Source: Rhea pennata
Lineage: Eukaryota > Chordata > Aves > Rheiformes > Rheidae
NCBI RefSeq assembly: GCF_028389875.1
Contig: NC_084702.1
Location: 71,397,582 to 71,461,581, forward strand
Reading direction: 5' to 3'
DNA length: 64,000 nucleotides
Shown: positions 38,290 through 50,033 of the stretch, piece by piece
Layout: every line of letters starts with the position of its first letter
How positions within the stretch are numbered: position 1 is the first letter of the stretch
The notes under the pieces: model-generated
The model's database searches: none
The model's input: only the letters and a program-made list of their open reading frames with translations
Told to the model about the DNA's origin: nothing
Position numbers and translations under genes: made by a program

Positions 38290-38585
38290 ACAGCAGTCTC
38301 TGGGCAGCAGTGGGGCTGTGCAGCCTGGGGACGGGATGATGGGGAGATCTCCTTGCTGTTATCAGCAGTCTGATGGGGTTGGAGAGAAGATGAGGTTCCT
38401 CACTTTGCAGGTGCCCAGCAAGAAGACAAAAGACATATTATCAAAAGGAATTAGTTAACCCTGATTCAATTAAATACTGTGAAAAATGTTAGACATCAGA
38501 ACATCTCAAACGTTGGAACAGGTCACCTAGAGAGGTTGTTAAAACTTTATCCTTGGTCCCTTCCAACCTGTACTAGTCTGTGACC
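38290..38585 (+). mobile_element. CR1 LINE 3' fragment, diverged
   Basis: Shares GCAGTGGGGCTGTGCAGCCT and the CTTGCTGTTATCAGCAGTCT block with the 32.6-kb copy, then GGAACAGGTCACCTAGAGAG and the CR1 3' terminus TCCCTTCCAACCTGTACTAG. Broken frames. Confidence 0.7.
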
Positions 38586-38619
38586 CAGTGATATGTGCAA
38601 ATGAGGAGGTCCCTGTCCC

Positions 38620-38975
38620 AGCCACTGCTCGGAGCAGGACTGGAGTTACATCAGGTTGCTCAGGGCTTGGCCCAGCCAAGGGCTGACCATCTTCAAGGAT
38701 GGCATTGTGGCATCCTTTCTGCTTGTTGCCTTGGCCTCCTACGCAGATGGCACACTGTAGGCTCCTGTTTAGCTCCCCCTGACCCCAGATCCGTCCTGCA
38801 CAGATGCTTTCTAGCCAGCTGGCCCCTGCCTATCCTGTCACATGGTGTCACTCCATCCCAGGCACAAGACTTTGCAGTTTGTCTGCATTGAACCTTAGGA
38901 GGTGTCCGTCAGCCCTTTTCTCCAGTTGGGCCAGGTGCCTGCACATCCACATCCACAGCTCCTGACGATTTAATA
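38620..38975 (-). mobile_element. CR1 LINE fragments on the minus strand
   Basis: ATCAGGTTGCTCAGGGCTTG and TGACCATCTTCAAGGATGGC resemble the reverse complement of the CR1 ORF2 end. AAGACTTTGCAGTTTGTCTG and TTGAACCTTAGGAGGTG resemble the reverse complement of an upstream CR1 region. It lies back to back with the plus-strand copy before it. A T-rich tail follows at 38992-39030. Confidence 0.6.
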
Positions 38976-39575
38976 TCATTGCAGACACCTTTTTTTGTTT
39001 TTTTTTTTTTGTTTGTTTGTTTGGTTTTTTTCCCACACTTGCAGGGCTGGGAGCCCCCATTGTAGCCTGGCTCCTGCACAGCCCCTACATACTTGTCCGG
39101 CTGTTTCAGGAGGCTCCTGAGGCAGCAGGACATGGATGGGGGCTAGGAAATCACCCCCAGCCTCTTCTCACTCACCCTCAGCCTCTTCTCACTCATCTGG
39201 GGTGGGCAGCCTGGCCAGGGAGCTGGCAGCTGCCAGGCAGCATGTCAGGGGGGAAATGGAGCAGGGCGACTTTTTGGTTTCCCGAATGGCTTGGGCGCCT
39301 GCCAGGGTCTGCACTTGGCGAGCAAATGGGCAAGCAGCAACACCTGACCTGGCAGGTAGCAGCAGGTTGTGGGACTGGGTTGGAAATGAGAGCCCACAAA
39401 CTCGAGACATGACAGAGGCCGTCTCTCCAGTTGCCCCCCACCTGGTGCAGTGATGGGCAGCTGGGAACAAGATAGGACACATCTGTAAAGGGGGGCTCGC
39501 TGCTTACAGGAATCCTCCCGCCTTCCTCTCCTCCGTCACCCATGTCCGACTGGCGGGCCGCATGCCAGGGTGGCC

Positions 39576-39587
39576 GAAACTGAAAGC
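39576..39587 (+). promoter_or_regulatory. ISRE/IRF site of CCL21
   Basis: GAAACTGAAAGC is a full match to the IRF pattern GAAANNGAAANN. It lies 13 bp before the TATA box of CCL21. The same element in the same place precedes CCL19. Interferon or IRF control is inferred from the motif. Confidence 0.6.
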
Positions 39588-39600
39588 AAAGCATCCAGGG

Positions 39601-39607
39601 ATAAATA
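39601..39607 (+). promoter_or_regulatory. TATA box of CCL21
   Basis: ATAAATA within GGGATAAATAGGAG, 85-91 bp before the ATG. A start site near 39630 would give a 5' UTR of about 60 nt. Confidence 0.75.
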
Positions 39608-39691
39608 GGAGTGTCTGAGGCACAAGGCAGCAGCGTGCGTCCTGCTCCCAAGGCTTGCAGAGCTCAGCACTCGTCCTGCCGGCCACTCGTG

Positions 39692-41115
39692 ATGGCTCTC
39701 CGCCTCCTCCTGCCGCTGCTCCTGCTGGCTGCTGCCCTCCTGGTCTACGTGGCTCAAGGTGAGGGGGTGCAAACCCCTGGTGTCCAAACTTGGGGGGGGG
39801 ATGGTGCAGGGGTCGGGGTGCTCTAAGGGCGCTGTCTGCACAGGGTGCCAAACCCCTGGGTGCAGGCTGCCAGCCGGAGGGCCTGGTGGGGTCTGCAGTG
39901 GGTTTCTGTGTGCGTATGGCTGGAGATGTGTGTACTGACTGCAGCGGGTTCCTCTGCGTGTGTGCGTCTGCGTGTCTGCGGTGCACGGTGCGCACACGGT
40001 GTCTGCAGTGCCTCCCCGTGCAGATATGCGTGTGTGTGTGTGTGTGCGTGCCTGGCTGGCAGTGTTTACCTGTAGTGCTTGCACTGCCTGCCCGGGTAGG
40101 GGGTGCAGGTGGGTGTGCACGTGGCTGGAGTCGGCCTGTTGTTTGCGGTGCATCCACAGGTCGGGACGCGTGTGCACGGCTGCCTTGCGCCACGTGGGTA
40201 GCACTTTCCATGCGATGTGAATGCATGCGTGTGCATGCTGCATTAGCTCTTCCCCTGAGGACTGCCCCACTTAAATCAGGCCAGGGAGAAGCAGCAGTTG
40301 TGGCTGGCAGGGGCAGTGGCACCTGGAGCAAAATGGCAGGGGCAGAAGAATGATTTTTGGCTCCTTTGCAAGGGGTCCATCTCTGCTTCAGTTTCCCTAC
40401 CAGCAGAGCAGGGACAAAATTGCTGTCACATCTCCCTGGGACAGGGTCCAGCCTGCAACAGGGAGTGGGGGCTGAGAGCTCCTGTCTTTGCGTGGCTGTC
40501 CCAGCAGCTCTCCAGCTGCTCCGAGGCTGATGGCACCAATTTGCTTCCCCGAATGGCAGAGCCCTGAGCTTGTGCATGCTCATCCCCCCCCCCCCCCCAA
40601 GGGGGTCAGTCCTTACTGGGGCTTTCTACAAGCTCTACTGTGCTTCCTTCACCCTGGATTGGCCGTTGGAAATGGCCTGCTGAAATCCTGGAGAGTTGCC
40701 CCAGGTCAGGTCTGAAATCCCACGTGTCCCCCCCCTTGTCCGCAGGCATTGGCAGCCCAGCCTCTGACTGCTGCCTGAAGTACAGCCAGAACAACATCCC
40801 ACCTGGCCGGGTCAAGTCCTACAGCCTGCAGGGACCTGAATCGGGCTGCCTGCTGCGCGCAGTCGTGTGAGTATCCCAGAGCAGTCGGGTCCTCCGGACC
40901 TCTCTCCCCTGTAGCCTCCTGTCCGCCTCTGTAGTAGCCCCACAGCAAACATTTCTGCCTCGATGTCCAGGTTCACCACCAGGAAGAACAAGAAGCTCTG
41001 TGCCTCCCCGACTGACCGCACCGTCCAGGGGCTGATGCAGAAGCTGGACAAGAAGAAAGCGCAGTCCACGGCGTCACGGAGGAAAGCATCGCGGCAGAAG
41101 GGGCAGCGCACCTAG
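39692..41115 (+). CDS. C-C motif chemokine 21 (CCR7 ligand), three coding exons
   Basis: Exons are 39692-39758, 40746-40866 and 40971-41115 with GT/AG borders; they join to 110 residues. Residues 1-22 form a leucine-rich signal peptide. The mature part carries DCCLKYSQ, the third cysteine in ESGC and the fourth in KKLCASP, then the C-terminal helix VQGLMQKLDKKK, so it is a typical four-cysteine CC chemokine. DCCL at the start and LKYSQ are hallmarks of CCL21. The tail is Lys/Arg-rich and short (about 20 residues), suited to heparan-sulfate binding, but lacks the two extra cysteines of mammalian CCL21. Intron 2 is only 104 bp. A further intron (donor at about 41132, acceptor before 41392) lies in the 3' UTR. 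The secreted protein is expected to draw CCR7-bearing dendritic cells and T cells. Confidence 0.95.
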
Positions 41116-41391
41116 GTCGGCCCTGAAGAGGTAGGTGGGGCGAGCGGTGGGCGCTGGGCAGTGGCGTGAGGACGCTGCCCCGTGAGCTGCCCGTGCCCCG
41201 TGGCTCCTCGCGGGTTGGAGGGAGGCACCTGGCTGAGCCAGGGAAGGAGCACGGAGGCAGTTAGGACACGGCTCCCCCCAGAGCGGTGGTCGCCTTCGGA
41301 TGCGGTTTCCTTCCAGAGCTGCTGAGCGGGGCAGTGCCTCAAGCAAGGGCACGGTGGGGTTAACCGCCCTCCCCTTCTGCCTCTCCCTAGG

Positions 41392-41860
41392 ACGGACGCC
41401 TTCCCCACGGACGGACTGCCTGGACACGGACACCTGGAGAGCGCCGGAGGCCGGCCCCGGCCGGGGCGAGGCCGGGCCAGCCGAGGGGGCTGCCCCCCTG
41501 CCCCGCGGCCCCCCCGGCGCTGCCGCCCCTGCCGCCGAGTCGCCCCCGCCGCGGTCCCGGGCTTTCCGCAACGGCGGCCCCCGCGCCCCCAGGACGCCGC
41601 CGCACCGGGGAGCGCTGCCCCGGCGGCTGCGCCAGCTCCGGGGGCGCCCGGCAGGATGGCAGCTTTTCCTTCGACTGTTTGGGGAGGGGGGTTATACGTT
41701 TGTATTTATATTTAAAGACCGTGCTTTCACTCAGTCTCCCTGGAGGGCTCTACTTTTGCCTCCTTGTACTTTTTACAGAGTATCCTTTATACCATAGGCT
41801 AGCTTTTCTGGAAGATTACTCCTATTTTTGTACCGAATAAACCACGGCTGCGTCTCACAT
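41392..41860 (+). other. CCL21 3' UTR exon
   Basis: The acceptor CTCTCCCTAG precedes 41392, and the matching donor GAGGTAGGT lies 17-18 nt after the stop codon. The first half of the exon is extremely GC-rich, the second half AT-rich with TATTTATATTTA, a weak AU-rich instability motif. The frame open across this exon has no chemokine similarity. Confidence 0.65.
41836..41841 (+). terminator. Poly-A signal of CCL21
   Basis: AATAAA in a context of TTTTTGTACCG, with GT/T-rich sequence downstream. It closes the 3' UTR exon. Confidence 0.8.
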
Positions 41861-44800
41861 CCCTCCAGCCCGGTTGCTCCTTTCGGGCTTGCTGGGCTGC
41901 GGGGCGCGGGGCAGGCTCCGCGTCCCCCCGTCCCCGGGCCTCCTCGCAGAGCAGTCAGTACCGGCGAGAGCGGGAGTCTAGCGACAGCGGGGTGACGGGG
42001 TGGCTGCGTTTGGGGGCTGCGCTGGGGTTTCTCTTCAGCTCTTACAGCGCACTGTTGCAGTGTAGGTTGGTGAAAGATAGTCAGGATTTGTCTGCACACC
42101 CTTTTGATTTTTTTTTTAAATGCTTTTTTTTGTTATTATTTTAGTATGAAATTGTAATTCAATTAGAACAAATGTTCTTTTTGGTGGAATTTATTCCCCC
42201 TTGTTTTTGCTATTGTCAGACGTTCATTCTTAAGCCTTGCCTTCAGGAAAAAAAAAGACACTTTCACACTTTTATCCCAAATCTAAAATGCCCGCACGTG
42301 AAAACTGTGCATGAAGCAATGCAGGTGGAGAAACGGAACAGTTTGCAAAATTCATTGCAAACACACCACAGTTGTGTGTAAATCTTTACTAAAATAAGGA
42401 GTCACTAACCCAGAGACACCATGAAGCGAGACCGCAGGGAGTGAGGAGACAGGTCCTGGGAGCAGGGCTGACGGGGTCATGGCACCTACCCGTGTTTGCA
42501 AAAACCCCTCCAGTTTGCCGAGAAGGAGCCATTTGAAGGGTCCTAAGGCAGCTGCAGTGCTATTCGCTTGCAGAGACTTCGGACGTGGACTTTGGTCAAT
42601 TAAGGTCTATTAAGTTGTATAATTGCGATAATAGAATTTGCAGGGCTTAACAATATCAGCAAAGGCTGCGTGTTGGCTGGAGAAAGCTTGTAGCTGAGTG
42701 TTTCTATCAAATACGTTTATCTGGCTTGATTGCTTTATTGGGCGGGTGTTTAAGTGTTCTTTAAAGACTGTATAAAGAAACTGTGAAGTCTGAGATACTG
42801 GTCTGGAGGTAAGGACAGGCGCCGAGCTTGCTCCGCGCTGCGCTCTGCTGCACGTGGGAGCCCGCGTCTGCCCGCCAGTTTTGAGACAAGATATAAAGCA
42901 ATAAAAACATACTTTCAACCAACCTCACTGTTTCTCGCTGTCACGATGTGCCTCCGTGGGGTAGGAAGGGCGGCAGGGGAAGGGGCCGTGCCGGGGCAGC
43001 AGGCGCCCTCGCTTGCCGCTCCTGCCTCGGCTACTGACCTGGGGTGAAGCCGTCCTGTTTGCTCCGACCGCCCTGTGCTAGGTGAGCACGAAGGGTCCTG
43101 AGAGCCTAGTAAACACGGTGACACAAACTGTTTTTTTTTTTTTTTTTTTTTTTTTACACAGCATCTTTTGCACGTGGCCAAGTCGCTCTCGCTGACACTG
43201 AGCCGCCCCAAACAAGCGCCGCTTGCTCTAAGCAGCGCTTGGGCTGCTCCGCGAAAGCAGCGTTAAAGCAAGTTATCAACGAGGCGGTGCTCGGCTGGGC
43301 TGCGCTGGGAGCCGCTGCCCGCAGGCTGGGAGCCGGCTGGGGCTGTTGTGGGAGGGCTGGAGGCAGCCCGCCCCCCGGGGCTTGCTAAGGGCGGGCCGCC
43401 TCCAGGCACCGCGAGGCTGGTGCTGGTGCAGGATGAGCTGTTGTGCTGGTCTCGGTGTCAGGGGATTGTGAAATGATTGCAAACCTCCCCCCTAGAAATG
43501 AGGCCTAACCAAATACATGTGCAGGCACAAACAGCAAAGCGGGAACAGACGGCAGCAGCGAGCCAGCACGTGAAAGACAGCCTGGTTTCTCCGCGGCTTT
43601 TTTTCCTCTTCAAAACCTAGATGGGCTTGGGGCTAGGAGAAATTAAAAATGTGGCCAAGGAAGTGCCCTGGAGGCAATTTATTCTGAAAGTAGGCTTTCT
43701 GCTTTGATGCTTGTCACATGCATGGACATAAATACTTGCAAAAAGCACACACTTGAGCACGGCTACGAGTGTAGAACTGCAGCCCCACACATGGGCATTT
43801 GCATACAGCTTCCAGCTTTATTTCCGAACATTGCTTTTATGGAAAGTAACATTAGAAGAATTAGTTAGACTCTCTTACTGGAGAGGTTGGTGACTAGTGA
43901 TGCTGCTGTGGTGCATGGCCCGGGCAGGGCAGCAGGGAAACATTTCCAAGGAGATCCCCTGCAGGAGGCTGAAGAGAGAGGTGATGGGCTGCCATCAGCT
44001 CCCTGGAGCTGAGCTGTCCCAGGAACATGCCTGGGAGTCCTGGCAAACCCTGGTGTCCTTTACTCCTGCTGGAAACCTCATCCAGGAAAAAGCAAGCCTC
44101 CTAGGGTCAGAACTGGTGAGGAAGCACTGAGCCACAGCTGCAAATGCGGAGTGGAAGGCAAAAGAGACAGGGCACCCTTAGGGAGGGAGTCTTGGGCATG
44201 GGCACTGCCCAGCTCTCAAGATGACGAGCCCACAGACTTTGGATGAGCAAAACAGGGCAAAGAAGGTGCCCTAAAAAAAGCAGTGAAGCAGCAGAGGAGG
44301 ACGGACATGGCTATATCTCTTTGGGTTGAGCAAAACAGCCACAGCAACGGGTGCCTTGCCCCATGTGCAGAGCCAGGGCAACACTGATCTGGCCTGTGCC
44401 ACAGCAGTGAGCGTGCAGAGCTGTAGAAGCCCACAAAACATTTTCCTGAGGAGGAAAATAAAATTGCAATTGTGTCAAGCAGAGTGAAAAGCTAGGAGGG
44501 CTTGGCCACCCTAGAGCAGAAAGGATTAGGTGACAGGCAGAAAATATCCAGGTGAGACAAACCACAGCCTGCAGCCAAAAGAAAGGAAATCTTGAACCTG
44601 GGCCAAATGATTAGCTCAGCAGATATCCAGTGCAGATGACACTCCAGGCTTGCCCTGGCATGGAGCGAGCTGTGCTGAAATGCTGGGCTGGGCTCCAGGT
44701 GGGTGCACCTGGAGGCACACACAGCGGGTCAGCCCCTCTCCGCCACGCATTTCCCAGAAAGTGGGAGTTTGTCATGCTCCAGCACCCCCTGCTGATGCAG

Positions 44801-47800
44801 GGGGGTGTTTCTGGGGTTGTAAGGGGCTGTGAACATGCATGTGAGGGGCATGTTAGCTCTGACTGCAGCTTCAGGGTGGTTTCTGGTACTCTCTGTGTGC
44901 CAGTTCTGTGATGTCCAATGAGGGCTGGACACACAGCAGCTCTCCCCTTTCATCTCCCCAGATGGCTATTTTCATGTAATCTACAGGGCAGTAATTGCCT
45001 CTTGAGCCCTGTTCCCCTCTCAGATGGGGTTGGGAGTGGGCTGTGGGTTTGAGTTATTAAGTAGGACATCTGGATGATGAGAGACGTTCCTCTCCCACAT
45101 GCACACTTTCTATCCTGGCTTTGAGAGCAGAGAGGAGGTGGGCAAGCACGTGGCAGATGATAAGCACTACTACCCTTCCTGCCCTGGGGGTTTCCCCAAT
45201 CCAGGCCACTCCTTTGCACCCATTGTGTCCTAGAGATCCTCTGACCTGGACCCTCCTCTCAGCCCTTTCTTGATCTCCGTGTAGGTCCCAAGTTTCTCCC
45301 CTTCCCCACCCTCTGTCCTGCTGGCTGGAGCCCTTCAGCAAACCCACTCCTTCCAGCCTTAGCATGTTCTCCTATAGCTGGTCCTCCTTCCATCTGCTTG
45401 GAACCCCCAAGCCCCTCCATTTCCCATCCTGGTGAGGATTGCAGACCTTCTTCAGGGCTGCATTTCTCCAAGAGGCTGTGGAAGAGCCCCCATCCACCTC
45501 CAAGGATGTCCCACAGCAAGGCAATCACGAGCCGTGTCTCGAAGCCCCAGGACTTTCATTCTGACCTTTGTGCTTTAGATCTGTCCACAGGCAAGTCTAG
45601 GGTGCAACTGTACCTGGCATCCCTTGAGCCAAGCCACATGGGAGATGACAAGGAAAGAGCTGAAAGGCTGGTTTTGCACAGATATGAGAGCTGCTCCCCA
45701 CCCATCCCTTCCTGAAATTCTGCAGAGAGGTTGCAGCAAGGCAGACAGGTGGTGAGATGGCAGGGAGCTAGGGCCGGGGGCATTGCTGGCCACAGCAACC
45801 AGAAGACACCACGCTAAACAAGCACATCCCACAACAGCACTTCTCTGTGGGCAGGCACCTAATCCACTCTGAGATGGAAAATCCTGCACAAGGCATAAGT
45901 GTGTTTGCAAGACTGCTGCTTTCTGCCTTCCACTTGTGATGTGCTACACCCAAGCCATGTTTGGCAGGGAAGGGGTCAACACCTGTGCAGCTGTCCTCTC
46001 CATCCCTGCCCATCTCCAGATGAGATGCAGGTGCTCACACTCAGCTTTGAGATACTCCAGGGGATCTCTCCTAGCTTTCACCATCATGGTGAAAAGCATG
46101 CAGTGCTTCAAGAACTCTCTGAGGATACCTGCATGAAGCCTGGCCAGTCATCTCTGAATGCCCAGGACATGGGGAGCAACCAGTGCCAGGCTTGTGCCCA
46201 GAGCCCCAGCTTTACTGTAGCAGGGAAGGAGGAAGAGAGAGAAGGAAGAGACACATGCAAGGGTAAAAAGCCATTGACAAGGATGAAGATGAGACCCTCT
46301 CCCATTACCACCAGCAAGAGTTAGGCATATCCCCAGATTCCCTAAGGACTGTCATGAGACTCTGAGGGATATTAGAAAAATTCCTCTTGCCGAGGGACCT
46401 GTATATTGCAGGGACCCAGGGAGATGGATGCTTCTCAGGTAGGTTGAGAGGGACACAGCTCAAACAACTTGGCCCTGCTGTCCATCACACCCAGGGACCT
46501 CAGAGATAACGACACTGAAGGCAACAAATGTCAAGACAGAGGGGTGCTTGTGGAGCAGGAACGGGATCTTTAGCATCCCTCTTAACTAGGCCTCCAGGAC
46601 TATCTTTACTTCCTCTGGACAAAGGCAGTTGGCTCATTTCCTTCTCTAAAAACTCCATTTAAGCCAGATCAACCAGATTCTCCTCAGCTAGAGGGGAGCC
46701 AGCAAGACAGCAGAGCCCTGAGCCCCATGGCTGGCTGTGGTCCCAGTCCCCAGGCAGCACTGGTGACTGCGCAGAAGGCTCTCCCATGCTAAGCTGCCAT
46801 AGTGGATACAAAGGAAATCAAAGCAGCTATGATGGCCCAGAGGCAAACACAGCCAGGCCAGATCCTGCCCCAGGGACTAGCCATGTCTGGAATTTGCTGG
46901 AATTCCCCCTTTGTCTTTCCCAGCTCCCTTGCTTGGATGTGGAAAGGAGACCACTGCAAGACCACTGCAAGCTCCAGGAGGGTGCTGGGGGGATGCAGAC
47001 AGTGTGGCTGGTCCTCCCCAAGGAGAAGCTGGGGATGGAGCGCTCACACAGCCTATCTGCATTTTGATGAATTGCATTTCCCATGGGGATCTCACCACCC
47101 TCGCTGTTTCCACTTTCATTAGCAACCGCGTTGTTGAGGCTGCCGCAGGGGTGGATTCTCAGGGATATGTCCGCCTGCAGTGCAGCTGCACGGGGCTGGA
47201 ACTCCCGTGCTCCGCACAAGGCTTCAGCAGGCCAACACACACAACACTCTCCCCTGCTCCCAGATAATGATGTCAGATCCCCTGTCCGTTCCCTACCAGT
47301 GTGTTTCTCAAGCCTGGATTCCCAAATATCCTCTCTTCCCTGTCTGCCCCCTCTCTTCTGGCCCGTACACATTGCACTGCTTCCCCGCAGCTCCTGACTC
47401 AGCTCCGTGAGGGGGATGGGGACACCTCTGTGCATATCGCAGTAACGGACTTCAGAGATGACCACTCGCTTCTTAGAAACCCTGCTGACCCCAGCACAGG
47501 GAGAAACCCACCACATCCCCCTTTCACAATGCCAGCGGAAAGCCCCTTTCCTCACCCTCTGGAGCCTTTGCTGGGGGGCAGGCTGGGCTTTCACCCACTT
47601 GGCACACAGACAGCTCCTGGAAGGAGCCTGAGCCTCTCTTTCCCAGCCATGTGTCAGCAAGGACTGCGAGTGGCTCACGAGCATGAGCAGGAGTCCCCAC
47701 CACCTGGCTCAGGTCGCTGGCAGCTGATGGCAGTTAAGGGGTTAACCCACACCAGGATGTATTTCCAAGACGAGACACACGGACACATGTGGCTACCCTG

Positions 47801-49880
47801 GAGCCAGCCACAGCCAGGAGTCCCTTGTGCCGGGGAAGTGGCTGAATCAGAGCCACTTGCCATGGGGGGACCCTAGCAGTGCCTGGAGGTGGTTCTCATG
47901 AGGGGACCCACACCACCCTGGTGAACTTGCCAGCCCTTGGGCATGCTCCAGAAGCAGCAAAACCCACTGAATGTGCAAGGAGCCCAGGGTTCATCGTCAG
48001 CTCCCCCTGCACTGCCGCCTGCGCGACACCGCTCTGGCAGAGCCCCTCTCGGGAAGAACAGGCTCCAGATTAAAAGAGTTTGTTCCCAGTGGTCAGCAGC
48101 CAGCAGCTATCATCCTCCCTGCTGTGGGCTGTCCTCAGCACAACCCTGGGAAGATCAACGGAAACCAGGTCCAAGAGCCAGCCTGCATCCCCAAAACTCC
48201 CAAAAAGGCTGGGGCTGATGACTGATGCTAATCCTCTGCTGCCTACATTTCCTCTCTGTCAGCCAAGATGTCTCTCTGATAAAGAGGGTTTGTGAGTGAT
48301 AAAAAGAAGCAGGTGCTGACTGAAGTTAATGTAGTACATCCTGTTTTTACTGTTTGCCCTGCCCATTGGCACCTTCCTAATCTGTCTGTCATGGGGATAG
48401 CCTGCTGGGGCATGGGAGCAGTTGGATACAGGGCTTTGGTGCATCTCTCCCATGGTGGGAGCCTGTGGTGGTGCAGTGACAGGGGCATCTTGGGCTGAGG
48501 GCACAGCTGGAGCCTCCTCTTGCTTTTTACTGTGGATTGGTGAAGGGCCAGAGTTCTCTAGCTGCAGGATTTATACATCCAGGAAGAGCCCAGGGAACCA
48601 CTAACCTATTCAAGTCTCAACCCTGTGGCTTATCACCAGATGGGTGCTTGTCACCGTGTAAGAGCTCCGCAGCGCTCCTCATCAAGGAGCAATGAAAGGC
48701 CAAGCCTGCAGCAAGGGAGAAGGTGGAGGGACAAAGATCTTGCTCTATGGTTTGGCCATCTTCACTGGGAACATTTTTTACTGGTAGCTAATGGGAATTT
48801 CCCTTGATGCAGCTTGTGCTGCTGCCTCCCACCCTGTCCCTCGGCCCCTCCAAGTAGGTGCTGACTCTGGTGCCTCTCCAAACCCATATCAGGCAATTGC
48901 TGATAACAAAGAGACCCCTTCACCTTCCCTTCCCCAGGCTGCACAGACCCACTGCTCTCAGCATCCTGTATGCCATCTATCAGGACTGAAGCAGGCTGGT
49001 TAAGGGACCTCACCGCAGGAGGCACTGACCTGATGATGATCCATCTTCTCCAGGAGAAAATGGTCCTGAGTGCAGGACTGCAGTGCAGATTTGCAAGAGA
49101 AGCACTGGTCTTTGCCCCCTGTAGTGCCTGCACAGCCAAGGAACTGCTCTGCAACAGTGCAGATAGCCTCCGCAGGGATTTCTGCTCTTGTGTCAAGAAA
49201 TTTGTTTCCAGAAAAGTCTGTAGTTGCCATTGGTTGCTGGCCTGCTGGCTGAGATGCCTGGAAGCATGCTGCCTTTTGATAAGTGAGCTTGTGGCCTTGG
49301 AGCAGAGCACGCAGGCCAGATCTCCTCCCTGCCAATGCCAGCATGGAGATGACCTGGAGCCAGAGTGGTCAGACACTGTGCTATAGATGTGCTGAGCACC
49401 CAGGCTTTGGGGAGGGCAGGAGGAGTCAGCTGGCTCCTGTGACTGGGTCAGGGAGACCCAGGGGATCAAGGCAAACCCCAAGAGCCGAGCAGCAAAGCAG
49501 ATTCTTCCAGCACAGAGACGTATCTTGGGAGAGGGTCTGAGGCCCTCTTTCTGACCTCAGAAAGGTTGATGAGGGTTGACCCATTTGGGAACATCTCAGA
49601 GATTTCTTGGAGGAAGCACTGGGAAATGTGCAGGATGAAACCTCAGATGGGCTTGCCCTGGGCTCAAATGGGCTTTCTCAGATGGAGGGGACACCAGGGC
49701 AACCCTGGCTCTGACCAACAGGCCCTGTGCCCAGGCTACCATCAGCAGAGAGGACATGAAGGTGTTTGCTTCCAGACTGGAGAGTAGCTGGCTGCAGGAA
49801 ACACAGCCAGGACCTTCGGGAACTGCTAGAAGATTGCAATCCAGCCTCTGGCAAGACTTGTTGCAACTTCCCACCCTTCT
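41861..49880. other. Intergenic stretch between CCL21 and CCL19
   Basis: No gene recognised. Positions 42090-42400 are AT-rich and a T25 tract lies at 43131-43155. The remaining short frames show no family signature. The spacing of about 8 kb agrees with a tandem duplication of an ancestral CCR7-ligand gene. Confidence 0.45.
49833..49840 (+). promoter_or_regulatory. C/EBP-like site upstream of CCL19
   Basis: ATTGCAAT, a C/EBP half-site pattern, 73 bp before the TATA box. Motif match only. Confidence 0.3.
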
Positions 49881-49886
49881 ATAAAA

Positions 49887-49898
49887 GAAAGTGAAAGC
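49887..49898 (+). promoter_or_regulatory. ISRE/IRF site of CCL19
   Basis: GAAAGTGAAAGC fits the IRF pattern GAAANNGAAANN in full and lies 14 bp before the TATA box. It differs at one base from the CCL21 element. Confidence 0.65.
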
Positions 49899-49912
49899 CA
49901 CGGACTGGAAGG

Positions 49913-49919
49913 ATAAATA
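49913..49919 (+). promoter_or_regulatory. TATA box of CCL19
   Basis: ATAAATA within GGATAAATAGG, the same nonamer core as CCL21. A start near 49943 gives a 5' UTR of about 90 nt. An ATG at 49937 opens a short upstream frame, but it probably lies just before the start site. Confidence 0.75.
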
Positions 49920-50033
49920 GGCAGCGGAGCACCAGCATGAGAGCACAGAGAAGCAGTTCAGAGTGCTCACTTCTCCTGTCCGGAGGACCGCTGCCGGCTC
50001 CCAGCCCAACTTCTGCCTGAAGTCAGCAGCAAA

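Noticed and set aside
41300-41797. Plus-strand frame over the last CCL21 exon
   Set aside because: No chemokine similarity; the CCL21 stop codon lies upstream and in another exon, so this is 3' UTR.
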